Source of the DNA: Microvirga antarctica | GTDB lineage: Bacteria > Pseudomonadota > Alphaproteobacteria > Rhizobiales > Beijerinckiaceae | DNA length: 64,000 nt | Direction of reading: 5' to 3' | NCBI RefSeq assembly: GCF_017921815.1 | Contig: NZ_JAGEMM010000001.1 | Span: 1,426,001 to 1,490,000, forward strand | Shown: piece by piece, positions 1 through 7,471 of the stretch | Position numbering within the stretch: position 1 is the stretch's first letter | How the letters are laid out: each line of letters begins with the position of its first letter | Notes under the pieces: generated by a model | What the model was told of the DNA's origin: nothing | Seen by the model: only the letters and a program-made list of their open reading frames with translations | The model's database searches: none | Made by a program: the position numbers and the translations under genes

Positions 1-2
1 TT

Positions 3-512
3 ATACATCACGTTAGGCGATTAACTTATCAAATTATTTCAAACACGAGAGCCAATATTATTTTTTCAAAAGAGAGCGCCGATATATTTGCGCATTACCA
101 AGGTCTTGTAGATGCAAAAATTTCTAGTACCGCAAATGAAGCATTCTCTAAACTTCCGTCTGTGTTTGAACGATTAAGCGCCGGGGACGGCGAAGCCATC
201 AGTCACGCGCTTACTAGCTGCCGCCGAATCATAGATGCTTTTGCGGTGGCAATATTTCCGCCTCAAGGTGATCCGGTCGACATGGGAGATCACACTATCC
301 AATGTGGTCCTGGCAAGTCTATGAATCAAATTCAAGCTTATATATGGAAAAAGACCTTTTCAAAGAGTAGACGCGACCGGCTAAATAAGAACATGCGGTC
401 TCTTTACGATCGAACGTCGGCTGGCGTACACGCCGAAGTGTCGCCAACAGAGGCGCAAGCACTCGTCCTTAATACCTATCTTTTGCTCGGCGAGATCGTC
501 GATCTTCGATAG
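3..512 (+). CDS. AbiTii-like abortive infection protein, C-terminal part (cut by window edge)
   Basis: The reading frame is open from base 3, so the gene begins left of the window. The GTG at 162 is only an internal codon. The visible 169 or so residues include a Cys-Arg-Arg-Ile stretch (SCRRIIDAFA), a short GDP-rich loop and a helical end (SAGVHAEVSPTEAQALVLNTY). This layout resembles the C-terminal half of AbiTii-type abortive-infection proteins, which act in phage defence. The assignment rests on pattern memory only, since the N-terminal domain is not visible. The base composition is more AT-rich than the housekeeping genes, which suggests acquired DNA. It reads towards the leftward phage remnant. 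It could instead be an uncharacterised helical protein. Confidence 0.5.
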   Translation: MHHVRRLTYQIISNTRANIIFSKESADIFAHYQGLVDAKISSTANEAFSKLPSVFERLSAGDGEAISHALTSCRRIIDAFAVAIFPPQGDPVDMGDHTIQCGPGKSMNQIQAYIWKKTFSKSRRDRLNKNMRSLYDRTSAGVHAEVSPTEAQALVLNTYLLLGEIVDLR

Positions 513-519
513 CGCATTA

Positions 520-535
520 TGGCGGTTTTCCGCCA
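520..535 (+). terminator. Small stem-loop after the left-edge gene
   Basis: GGCGG and CCGCC flank a TTTT loop 8 bases after the stop codon of the left-edge gene. No U-tract follows, so it is a weak candidate terminator. Confidence 0.25.
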
Positions 536-660
536 AGAGTTCAGCCACCACTTCGGCCGTCCTTCATCCTAACATGATGCCCGTGCGGTTCGCGTTAGCC
601 CTGTTAGGCAACCCGTTAGCTTCGTTAGTCCTGATTTTCGAGGTGGCTTACTGTCAGAAT

Positions 661-710
661 CCCGGGCCCACTAATGGCCGCAAAGGGTGGCGGCCGGGGA
701 AGGACCCGCG
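661..710. repeat. Copy A of a 50-bp imperfect direct repeat
   Basis: This segment matches 3446-3495 without gaps at 41 of 50 positions, including CCCGGGCCC at the start and GGGAAGGACCCGC near the end. The similarity weakens but continues about 40 bases to the left in both copies (an ATTTT block and a CGT start). Copy A lies at the 3' end of the tape measure gene. Its left flank carries several GTTAG repeats (590-630). The two copies bracket the tail genes. Confidence 0.6.
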
Positions 711-714
711 CGAG

Positions 715-2661
715 CTACCTCGGCCCAGCCTTGATGTGCGGCATTGACGTCCCGACGTTCGATCGGATCGGGCCCGTCGATGACGCGGACATGCTCGTCA
801 CCCGCGCCAGCAAGTCTGCGGAAGCCTCCACTCTCACCACATGAGTGGTTGAAATCGTGCCCGTCACATCCGCCTCGACCTTTCCAGACACGTCGAGCGG
901 CTTCGCCAACACATCCTCGAGTCGCTGCAGCATCGGCGTGATGTTGTCCGCCCGGCTGGGCGGGATCGGAGCCGAATCGGGTAGCTGCTGGCCGTTGAGG
1001 GCGGGAAGGCCGCTTGGATTGGTGCTGCCCCATGGCCGACCGAATGTACCACCGTGGAACGATCCTTGAACGATCCCGGAGGTCGCGGGGGCCTTTCCTC
1101 CGAACTGGTCGATCAGCTGCCCAACACGGGTTCCGGATGCGATCTTGGCCTCAAGGTCTTTGACCTGGGTATTCAATGCCTCGAAGGTTGAGAGATTGTT
1201 TGCCGCGCCACTGCCAAGCCCTGCCCTCCGATTCTTGAGATCGGCGTGTTTGCCCGGACGATTGCCGAGAGCAAAGTCGAGCATGTCCGGCAGCTTGTTC
1301 TTCCCCTTGATCTGGGCGATTTCGGTCTCAAGCGCCGCGATGTCGACGTCGAGGGCCTTCGCTTCCTCACTGCCAGAAGCCTCGAGCGAGGCGCGTGTAT
1401 TGCCGACGGTTGTGGCGTTGATCGGCGTCTGGGGTGCGCCGTCGATCAGTTGCTGAAGCTGCTCCATATTCGAGTTGAGCCAGTCCAGCGCGGGGTTCGC
1501 CGGAATGGCGACCAGCTTTCCCGTGTTTGTCCAGAATCGATCCCACGACTGACCGAGGCGCGTGAGGCGCGCCTGGCTGTCCTTCAGCACGGTGTTCAAA
1601 TCCGCGACAACCGACCCAGGCGCATTCCGGCGCATATCCGACGAGAGCTTCTGCCACTCTCCCCGGTAGCTCATAAGGGCCAGGATACCGCGCTTGAACT
1701 CCTGATCGTCGGCGATAAGGCCGATCTTGCTGCGATCACCCTTCAAAGCTGTGTTGACCAGGTCCTCGAAGACTTCGACGAGATTGCGCCCCTCTTTCCG
1801 GGCCTTGGCGAAAGCCGATTCGGCCTTTCCATCTCCGCCGAGCAAAGTGTTCAAGCCCTTCAGGGTTTTGCCGGACTCCATCTTGTTCAGGACGTTGTTC
1901 ATGGAGGAGACGGCTTCCTCAGCGGTGCCGGAGCCCTTCCTCATGATCTGCAGCATGGCCACGAGGTCCGACAAACCCTTCTGGCTTTCAAAGCCAACAG
2001 CCGCCGCGGCAGGCCCCAGCGAGGGCAGGTAACGGGCCATGCTCTTTAGCTCGAATTGTCCCGCCTTGCCGCCCGCAACCATGATGTCGAAGGCCGCCTG
2101 CATTTCGGAGCCCGCTATCTTGAACTGCGAACCGACCGTCTCCGCCGTCAGCGCGATGTCATTCACCTCAGCGCCGGCCGCCTGGGCCGTTCGAGCGATG
2201 GCAGGCATCATCTCTTTCATCTCGGACAGACTGCGCCCCTGGGCGGCCAGCGTATCGAATCCATCGGCCACCTGATCAAAGGGCAAAGCCAGGCCGACGG
2301 CCATCCGCTGCGCCTCCGCAGTGAGCTGGGTCATCTCTTCCCGGCTTGCCCCGGCCGTCACACCGATCCGCGTCATGCGCCGCTCAACAGCGGCGAAGTC
2401 GGCATAGGCCTTTCCGGCGGCCGCCGCGATCGCCACAGGGGCCAGGTAGGGCGCCACGCGGCCCGCGATGCCCAGAGCACCGGCAGCCAGCGCGGACCCC
2501 GTGCCCCCGCGTGCTCCTGCCGCCATGACCGCACTCGATTTGTTGAACTGCTTGGCGTTGGAGTTCAGGCGATCCATCTTCCGGGCGATGGATGAGAAGA
2601 CGTTTCCCGTGGCATCCTTCGCGGTGATGCGCGCCTCGGCTGTCATGGTCTTGGTGGCCAT
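715..2661 (-). CDS. Phage tail tape measure protein
   Basis: This 648-residue protein would set tail length and form the scaffold inside a phage tail tube. Residues about 75-340 match the TP901-type tape measure core. They include an AVERRMTRIGVTAGAS segment, alternating Ala/Gly helices and a conserved GFDTLAAQGRSLSEM stretch. The N-terminal 70 residues carry an Ala-rich hydrophobic segment, and the C-terminal 200 are low-complexity and linker-like. The ATG at 2661 overlaps the TAA of the gpE' frame (TAATG), so translation is coupled to the tail-assembly chaperone, the usual position for this gene. At 648 residues it is short to average for a tape measure. No tail genes follow it in the window, so the module is incomplete. 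Confidence 0.88.
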   Translation of the reverse strand: MATKTMTAEARITAKDATGNVFSSIARKMDRLNSNAKQFNKSSAVMAAGARGGTGSALAAGALGIAGRVAPYLAPVAIAAAAGKAYADFAAVERRMTRIGVTAGASREEMTQLTAEAQRMAVGLALPFDQVADGFDTLAAQGRSLSEMKEMMPAIARTAQAAGAEVNDIALTAETVGSQFKIAGSEMQAAFDIMVAGGKAGQFELKSMARYLPSLGPAAAAVGFESQKGLSDLVAMLQIMRKGSGTAEEAVSSMNNVLNKMESGKTLKGLNTLLGGDGKAESAFAKARKEGRNLVEVFEDLVNTALKGDRSKIGLIADDQEFKRGILALMSYRGEWQKLSSDMRRNAPGSVVADLNTVLKDSQARLTRLGQSWDRFWTNTGKLVAIPANPALDWLNSNMEQLQQLIDGAPQTPINATTVGNTRASLEASGSEEAKALDVDIAALETEIAQIKGKNKLPDMLDFALGNRPGKHADLKNRRAGLGSGAANNLSTFEALNTQVKDLEAKIASGTRVGQLIDQFGGKAPATSGIVQGSFHGGTFGRPWGSTNPSGLPALNGQQLPDSAPIPPSRADNITPMLQRLEDVLAKPLDVSGKVEADVTGTISTTHVVRVEASADLLARVTSMSASSTGPIRSNVGTSMPHIKAGPR

Positions 2662-2819
2662 TACGATTTCCTCTTTTTCATCCGCTGCGCTGCCCGTTCG
2701 AGCCAGTAGGTCATCTCAACAGCGCTCATCTCGAGCGCCTCGGCCGGGCTTACGAGCTTGAGTTCGATGACGAGGAGGTCTGCGAGGCTGGCGAGAGGTT
2801 CGCCTGCCTCGCCTGAGCG
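2661..2819 (-). CDS. gpE' extension of the tail assembly chaperone, reached by -1 frameshift
   Basis: This is a 52-residue extension in the -1 frame relative to gpE, beginning RSGEAGEPLASLADLLVIEL and ending in a basic tail (QRMKKRKS). Many tailed phages make a long tail-assembly chaperone by -1 slippage between two overlapping frames just upstream of the tape measure gene, as with gpG/gpGT of lambda and gpE/gpE' of P2. Here the slip at 2819-2825 would give a 146-residue fusion. The frame has no convincing start of its own, and its stop overlaps the tape measure start, as expected. Confidence 0.7.
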   Translation of the reverse strand, partial: RSGEAGEPLASLADLLVIELKLVSPAEALEMSAVEMTYWLERAAQRMKKRKS

Positions 2820-3100
2820 AAAAAACCGAGGATGACTTCCTTGATTTTCATGGCGTCCTGCAAGCCGACCAGCCGGAGCAGAAGCGGATCCTTGTAGGTG
2901 CAGCACCGCTCGACGTAGGCGCTGAAGGCGGAATCGTTCTCGATCGGCAAGACTGCGCCGTCGGCCGAGCGACCAAGCGTGATCGGTTCGCCAATTTCAA
3001 AATACTCGATCAGGTTCGGCGGGCGAAACGCGAGCTCGCCCACGACGCCTCCGTGATCTGTGAAGGGCTCGGACAGGGGGACGGTGACGGTTTTGTTCAT
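2750..3100 (-). CDS. Phage tail assembly chaperone gpE
   Basis: This 116-residue protein begins MNKTVTVPLSEPF and has the beta-rich then helical layout of the phage tail assembly family (gpE, TAC-type). It acts in the cytoplasm to keep the tape measure soluble and recruit tail tube subunits. I chose the ATG at 3100 because it overlaps the stop of the upstream 70-residue gene as ATGA. An in-frame extension to 3382 is possible but would overlap two other genes. The last 20 residues in this frame are Ser/Gln-rich and uninformative, consistent with the useful reading frame leaving at residue 94. Confidence 0.75.
   Translation of the reverse strand: MNKTVTVPLSEPFTDHGGVVGELAFRPPNLIEYFEIGEPITLGRSADGAVLPIENDSAFSAYVERCCTYKDPLLLRLVGLQDAMKIKEVILGFFAQARQANLSPASQTSSSSNSSS
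2819..2825 (-). other. Programmed -1 ribosomal frameshift site (T TTT TTC)
   Basis: On the minus strand the heptamer T-TTT-TTC falls exactly on codons 93-94 (Phe-Phe) of gpE and fits the X-XXY-YYZ rule for -1 slippage. After the slip, translation continues in the gpE' frame for 52 codons. This matches the TTTTTTG slip site known for P2 gpE/E'. Confidence 0.7.
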
Positions 3101-3309
3101 GGGATTGCCTTTCGCGGCGAGGGGATGATTTTGACGGTGACGGTGAGACTGACGGAACGAGGGCGGGGCCGGATAGGCCGCAGCAGGTGGTCCGGAACGG
3201 TCCGAGCGGACATTCGCGTCAGGCGGGCGTCGGCCTCGGCGAACATGCGATCGACCCTGGCGCGCTCGAATTTCAAGAACGCCAAGTGCTCTTCGGTTTG
3301 CTTGGTCAT
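3097..3309 (-). CDS. Small phage-cluster protein, unknown
   Basis: This 70-residue basic protein has a helical N-terminal half (MTKQTEEHLAFLKFERARVD) and a Pro/Arg-rich end. Its start overlaps the stop of the upstream 206-residue gene (ATGA) and its stop overlaps the gpE start (ATGA). It is therefore translationally coupled on both sides and probably real. I recognise no family. A tail-tube or minor tail gene would be usual here, but it is too small for that. Confidence 0.5.
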   Translation of the reverse strand: MTKQTEEHLAFLKFERARVDRMFAEADARLTRMSARTVPDHLLRPIRPRPRSVSLTVTVKIIPSPRKAIP

Positions 3310-3926
3310 CGATCGCCCCCTCTCTTGAGAGGCCCAACTTCGGAATCCGAGGGCGGAGGGGTGATGCCGGCAGAGGCGTCAACCGCCGTTGTCGGTGTCG
3401 TCAACCTCGTCAACCCTAATTTTGGACCCGACAAACTGGCGATATCCCGGGCCCTTTTAAGGCCGTAAGGGGCGGCGGCCCGGGAAGGACCCGCCGTTAT
3501 TCTCATGCCGACTCGGGCTGCCAGTCCGATGAGGTCGTCAAACGCCGCCTCAACCAGCTCCTGAGCCTCCGGCAGATCTAGCCAGCTTAATTCCTCGACC
3601 AGATCCCCCATCAGCCCAATGATGGCCGACGATGCCGATCGGTCAGCCTCCAGGGTTGCCCGCAGGCCGGCCACCTCCCGCTTCAGCGCAACCAAGCGCC
3701 GCGCTGCCAGCTGTCGGCGGTTGCCCCTCTCGCGGGCCTTCACCATCAGGTCGGGGGCGGCGGCAGCGGTAGCCGCCCCTATATCTTTAGATATAGGGAC
3801 ACACTCACCACATGAAGACCCTTTATTTGTCAACGACTTACAGGAGACCTCCGCGACTTCCGCGCACATACTCACCCTCAATGATTTCAAAGACTTACAA
3901 GTGACCTCCGCGACCCCCGCGCTCAT
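3306..3926 (-). CDS. Phage-cluster protein with coiled-coil core, unknown
   Basis: This 206-residue protein has a Lys/Arg/Leu/Glu-rich central helix (about residues 60-100) that could form a coiled coil, followed by an acidic helix (EELSWLDLPEAQELVEAAFD). The first 50 residues are encoded by two near-identical 30-bp repeats and a perfect stem-loop, so the true start may lie further in. The C-terminal 50 codons are encoded by repeat B and GTCAACC-rich DNA and may be DNA signal more than protein. The start overlaps the ATPase stop and the stop overlaps the next start. Function is unknown. Its place next to a replication ATPase suggests a replication accessory role. Confidence 0.5.
   Translation of the reverse strand: MSAGVAEVTCKSLKSLRVSMCAEVAEVSCKSLTNKGSSCGECVPISKDIGAATAAAAPDLMVKARERGNRRQLAARRLVALKREVAGLRATLEADRSASSAIIGLMGDLVEELSWLDLPEAQELVEAAFDDLIGLAARVGMRITAGPSRAAAPYGLKRARDIASLSGPKLGLTRLTTPTTAVDASAGITPPPSDSEVGPLKRGGDR
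3446..3495. repeat. Copy B of the 50-bp imperfect direct repeat
   Basis: This is the partner of 661-710, with 41 of 50 identical. It lies inside the 3' part of the 206-residue gene and is preceded by GTCAACC-type short repeats (3375-3415). On the minus strand it reads GCGGGTCCTTCCCGGGCC and onward, which has the look of a phage packaging or recombination site. That role is an inference. Confidence 0.6.
3777..3798. repeat. Perfect 9-bp inverted repeat
   Basis: CCCTATATC and GATATAGGG flank a four-base TTTA loop. The element lies near codons 45-51 of the 206-residue gene and is much more AT-rich than its surroundings. It could be a regulatory hairpin or protein-binding site if that gene starts further downstream. 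Confidence 0.6.
3835..3921. repeat. Two 30-bp direct repeats 57 bp apart (iteron-like)
   Basis: 3835-3864 and 3892-3921 match at 26 of 30 positions (core GACCTCCGCGAC). They lie immediately downstream of the ATPase stop and cover the first codons of the 206-residue frame. The 57-bp spacing is a multiple of 3, so they also encode a repeated AEV-CKSL peptide. A replication-origin iteron role beside a RepA-like ATPase is possible but unproven. Confidence 0.55.
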
Positions 3927-5149
3927 GGTTTGGGCTCCTTTTTGGTGCCGGTCATAGGATCAGTTTCTCCTGGAAGAGGCGAGTGATCGGACGGTACTAT
4001 CACCCGTCGACGGTTGTTCGACGGACCGATATGCGCCTCGCGAAGCTCGCCCCTGCCTGTCATCACGCCGATTGCTCGTTCAACAGCGAGGCGCGACATC
4101 CCTCTCACCTCTGCAAAAGGCATCAGAACTTTCGGGGCATAATCGCTGGAGTTTCTGGCCGGGCTTAGGAGCTTGCCGCGCTTGATCGCCTCTCGGATGG
4201 CGCGCATCACCTTCACCTCGTTGGTGATAGGATCCCATCCTGGGCCGCCTCCCGGATCCGGCTGATCGACAAGAAAATGGCCCTCAAAATAGCGCAGCGT
4301 CAGAAGGCTGTTAGAAGGCGCAAAGTTGCCTTTGAGGCGCTCGAGGATTCTCATGTCGCGGGCGTCAGGGCCGCTCGCCTCTTCCTCCGTTGGGCGCCGC
4401 ATATAGATCACGCTGCGGACGGAATTTCGCCAAGCGGTGTTGCCGGAGATGCCCGTGCCCTCCTTCATGCCCGAAACGCTCGGATGGGCGAGTAGGACGG
4501 CAGCCCCGCCGGTCGTCCGCGCACACGCTTCGATGAGGCGGACGTAGCGGGTAACCTGCTGGCGATCGATTTCGAGGCCGCCGAAGGTGTCAGCGACCGT
4601 GTCGATGATGACGAGCTGGATGCCGTTCTCTCGGCAGTAGTCGGAGAGATTGGAATAAGTTGGAGTCGCAACCAGGCGCTTGCTGCGCTCATCGGGTACG
4701 GCGAGAAGCGCGTCGTCGCCATTGAGGACACGCCAGACGAGGCGGTCCTCAAGATCGCCCATATCTATCCCCAAGCCCCTATTAATGTCGGCCTGGCGGC
4801 GGTGCAGTTCGTCCCCGTCATCTTCGGCCGAAAAATACAGGACCTTCCTTTGGGCCAGCTCCATCCCGAGAAAAGGAATCCCCATCGCCGCGCACGTCGC
4901 CAGCTGCATTCCGAGGAGACTTTTTCCCGTGCCGCCGTCCCCGCTAAGGAGGGTCACAACCTTGTCCGGTATCCAATCCGGGACGCACCAAAGCCGCGGG
5001 GGTATAGGAACGTCCTGAAGCGATGACGGAAAGATTACCGGCCACCCCGGACGAGGCCGTCCCGACCCGAGATCGATCGGCCTTGCCTGCGCGACGGCAT
5101 CCGCGATCATCCGCATTACGTGGTCAACGGGAGGTTTTTCGTCGGACAT
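3923..5149 (-). CDS. RepA-like AAA/RecA-fold ATPase
   Basis: This roughly 408-residue P-loop ATPase has a Walker A motif at about residues 70-78 (GDGGTGKS), a Walker B-like LVIIDTVAD near 185, and an AHPS sensor segment. The pattern fits the RepA/RSF1010-type hexameric helicase ATPases (AAA_25) found in phages, plasmids and islands. These unwind or load at the replication origin. The C-terminal 80 residues look like a winged-helix DNA-binding tail (PFAEVRGMSRLAVERAIGVMTGRGEL). The ATG at 5149 overlaps the preceding TGA as TGATG, and a GTG three bases upstream is an alternative. A replication ATPase directly upstream of tail genes is unusual. Confidence 0.82.
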   Translation of the reverse strand: MSDEKPPVDHVMRMIADAVAQARPIDLGSGRPRPGWPVIFPSSLQDVPIPPRLWCVPDWIPDKVVTLLSGDGGTGKSLLGMQLATCAAMGIPFLGMELAQRKVLYFSAEDDGDELHRRQADINRGLGIDMGDLEDRLVWRVLNGDDALLAVPDERSKRLVATPTYSNLSDYCRENGIQLVIIDTVADTFGGLEIDRQQVTRYVRLIEACARTTGGAAVLLAHPSVSGMKEGTGISGNTAWRNSVRSVIYMRRPTEEEASGPDARDMRILERLKGNFAPSNSLLTLRYFEGHFLVDQPDPGGGPGWDPITNEVKVMRAIREAIKRGKLLSPARNSSDYAPKVLMPFAEVRGMSRLAVERAIGVMTGRGELREAHIGPSNNRRRVIVPSDHSPLPGETDPMTGTKKEPKP

Positions 5150-5454
5150 CACGCGGCCTCCGTGATGAGCCGATAAACCGGGTCAGCCGCCCCCTGGGTG
5201 CTCGTTTCCCACCCACAGAAATGACCGTCATCGTTGAAGATTCCGACGAGGTTGAGGCTTGTGCGCAGCGCGGGTTTCAGGCAAGATTCGCGTTGAGGCC
5301 CTACAAATGCTTCTCCAAAGATCCAGCCGCCGTTCCGGGTACCAGCCGGTCCGGCGGTTTCTTTTTGTGGGTCATTCGGCGCTGCTGCCGGTGGGACATT
5401 ACTGTCAAAAACCCGTGGAAGATGGAGGGCATACCCGCCTGTCCCACCTTCCAT
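5149..5454 (-). CDS. Small unknown protein, coupled to the ATPase
   Basis: This is a 101-residue frame ending in TGATG with the ATPase start, an overlap that argues for translation. The second half (SLNLVGIFNDDGHFCGWETS) is more protein-like than the first. It overlaps the next listed gene by about 150 bases in another frame, so only one of the two, or a frameshifted combination, is likely to be real over that stretch. No family recognised. Confidence 0.35.
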   Translation of the reverse strand: MEGGTGGYALHLPRVFDSNVPPAAAPNDPQKETAGPAGTRNGGWIFGEAFVGPQRESCLKPALRTSLNLVGIFNDDGHFCGWETSTQGAADPVYRLITEAA

Positions 5455-5516
5455 AACCCTTTGATCGTTATCGACACTTTTCGCCCGGCCAGGGGCACCA
5501 CATTGATGTCATTCAT
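5301..5516 (-). CDS. Small phage regulatory-type protein, unknown
   Basis: This 71-residue basic protein begins MNDINVVPLAGRKVSITIKG. I chose this start over one 60 bases upstream because CGGAAG stands 5-6 bases before the ATG. It would be the first gene of the leftward phage cluster, directly downstream of a 12-bp palindrome. The second half is Lys/Arg-rich and may be out of frame with the real product. Function is unknown. Confidence 0.4.
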   Translation of the reverse strand: MNDINVVPLAGRKVSITIKGLWKVGQAGMPSIFHGFLTVMSHRQQRRMTHKKKPPDRLVPGTAAGSLEKHL

Positions 5517-5868
5517 TTTCTTCCGATTGGTCAATTGACCGAATGGGCCGAGACCGGCCCGGCGCGCAGCGCTCACACGCCGCCGAGAGCGTCGTCATTT
5601 TCCGCGGTCGGCCGAAGAATGAGCGCAGATGACGGGGTGGCGCGCCAGCCTCGCGGACCGGCTTGCTGCCATTCCCTCCGCTGTCTCATCCGGCGCGCGT
5701 GCGCTGCAGCATTGCCGCCATGGCACGCCCTGTCAGATCTGGAACGTACGGCACAGCCGGCCCAATTTTTGGGATTCTGAGCTAACGCGCTCTGCGCGGC
5801 CGGAGAACTAAGGTGCGCGTATCACTGCGCCCGGCGGGCGCCATTCTTTGGCTTGAGGATCGCACGAC
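5517..5868. promoter_or_regulatory. Divergent control region with 12-bp palindrome GGTCAATTGACC
   Basis: There is no gene in these 352 bases. GGTCAATTGACC at 5529-5540 is a perfect palindrome about 12 bases upstream of the first leftward phage gene and just before its ribosome-binding site, a good operator position. The rest should hold the promoter of the rightward AbgT-type transporter. A GAGGA ribosome-binding site lies 9 bases before its ATG. I see no att-like repeat here. Confidence 0.45.
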
Positions 5869-7419
5869 ATGTCCAGCACCACCGCCGCGTCGAAGACGAC
5901 GATGCAGAAGATCCTTGATGGTGTCGAGAAGGTCGGGAACATGGTTCCCCACCCGGTGATCATCTTCCTCATTCTGATCGGGATCGTCATCGTCCTGTCT
6001 GCGGTGCTCAGCCTCTTCGGCGCCGCGGTCTCCTTCGAGCGGATCAATGCGGACACCCATCAGGTCGAGATGGCCACGACCGAGATTCGCAGCCTCCTCA
6101 ACAAGGACGGCATCCGGTTCCTGTATTCCTCGCTCATTCCGAACTTCATGAGCTTCACCGCCGTGGGCCTGATGATCGCCGCCATGATCGGCGCCGGCGT
6201 CGCCGAGGAATCGGGACTGGTGACCGCACTGATCCGGAAGCTGGTGATCGTCTCGCCCCGCTGGGCGCTGACCTATATTCTGTCGTTTGTCGGCATCATC
6301 GCCAGCATCGCGGCGGATGCGGGCTATCTGGTTCTCATCCCGCTGGCGGGCGTCGCCTACATGGCGGTCGGACGTCACCCTCTGGCCGGTCTCGCGCTGG
6401 GATTTGCTGCTGTCGCGGGCGCCTTTACGGTCAACATGCTGATCAAGCCGTTGGACGCGGTGCTGGTCGAATTCACCAATGACGCAGCCCACCTCGTCGA
6501 TCCGAACCGGTCGATCGGGCTGGCCTCGAACGTCTGGTTCTCGATCGCCTCGGTGATTTTCCTCACCTTCGTCATCGCGTTCATCACCGATCGCCTGATT
6601 GAACCCCGCCTCGGTCCCTACAACCCGGATGAAGCCACCGCCGGCGCCTTGCCCAAGCAGGGCGCGGTCCTGTCGGACCAGGAATCACGGGGGCTGCGGT
6701 TTGCCCTCTTCGGCCTGCTGGGCCTTGCGGCGGTCTTCCTGTTGCTGACCGTGCCGTCGGGCGCTCCCTTGCGAAACCCCACAACCGGGGAGTTGATCGG
6801 CAACTCGCCGTTCATGAACGGTCTCATCGCGCTGATCATGCTGATGTTCCTGGTCACAGGCTGGGCCTACGGCATCGGCGCCGGCACCTTGCGGACCGTC
6901 ACGGAGGTGATCACGGCGATCGAGAAATCGATCAAGAACCTGGGCGGAACGATCTTCCTGTTCTTCGTCCTCAGCCAGTTCGTGGCCTATTTCACGTACA
7001 CGAACATCGGCACCGTGATGGCGCTCAGCCTGTCGGGCATCCTGCAATCCGCCAATATCGGTTCGCTGCCGCTGCTGATCGGCTTCATCGTGGTTGTCGC
7101 CATCATCGACCTGTTGCTGACCGGTGCGATCGCCAAATGGGCGATTTTCGCGCCCGTGTTCGTCCCGCTGCTGATGAAGCTCGGCGTCGAGCCCGAGGCC
7201 GTGCTTGCAGCCTACCGCGTCGGCGATTCCCCGATGAATGCAATCACGCCGCTGAACGCCTATTTCGCCCTCGTCGTCGGCTTCGCGCAAAAATACGACC
7301 GTTCCGCCGGCGTCGGCACGATCGTGTCCCTCATGCTGCCCTACGTGATGTGGATGTTTGTACTTTGGACGGCCCTGTTCGCCGTCTGGAAGATGCTCGG
7401 CCTCCCGTGGGGACTTTGA
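5869..7419 (+). CDS. AbgT-family transporter
   Basis: This 516-residue inner-membrane protein has about 11-13 hydrophobic segments. The AbgT signatures are present: VPHPVIIFLILIG near the N-terminus, the AADAGYLVLIPL segment near residue 145, and the C-terminal GDSPMNAITPLNAYF half-helix region. AbgT of E. coli imports p-aminobenzoyl-glutamate, while relatives such as MtrF export sulfonamides. The adjacent M20 peptidase 52 bases downstream favours uptake of aminoacyl or peptide conjugates that are then hydrolysed. The ATG at 5869 follows GAGGA. Length is normal for the family. Whether this one imports or exports cannot be told from sequence. Confidence 0.9.
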   Translation: MSSTTAASKTTMQKILDGVEKVGNMVPHPVIIFLILIGIVIVLSAVLSLFGAAVSFERINADTHQVEMATTEIRSLLNKDGIRFLYSSLIPNFMSFTAVGLMIAAMIGAGVAEESGLVTALIRKLVIVSPRWALTYILSFVGIIASIAADAGYLVLIPLAGVAYMAVGRHPLAGLALGFAAVAGAFTVNMLIKPLDAVLVEFTNDAAHLVDPNRSIGLASNVWFSIASVIFLTFVIAFITDRLIEPRLGPYNPDEATAGALPKQGAVLSDQESRGLRFALFGLLGLAAVFLLLTVPSGAPLRNPTTGELIGNSPFMNGLIALIMLMFLVTGWAYGIGAGTLRTVTEVITAIEKSIKNLGGTIFLFFVLSQFVAYFTYTNIGTVMALSLSGILQSANIGSLPLLIGFIVVVAIIDLLLTGAIAKWAIFAPVFVPLLMKLGVEPEAVLAAYRVGDSPMNAITPLNAYFALVVGFAQKYDRSAGVGTIVSLMLPYVMWMFVLWTALFAVWKMLGLPWGL

Positions 7420-7471
7420 GATCAACAGCGACACCTCACTGTAGCCATTTTCTCAGAACGGAACGAAGATC

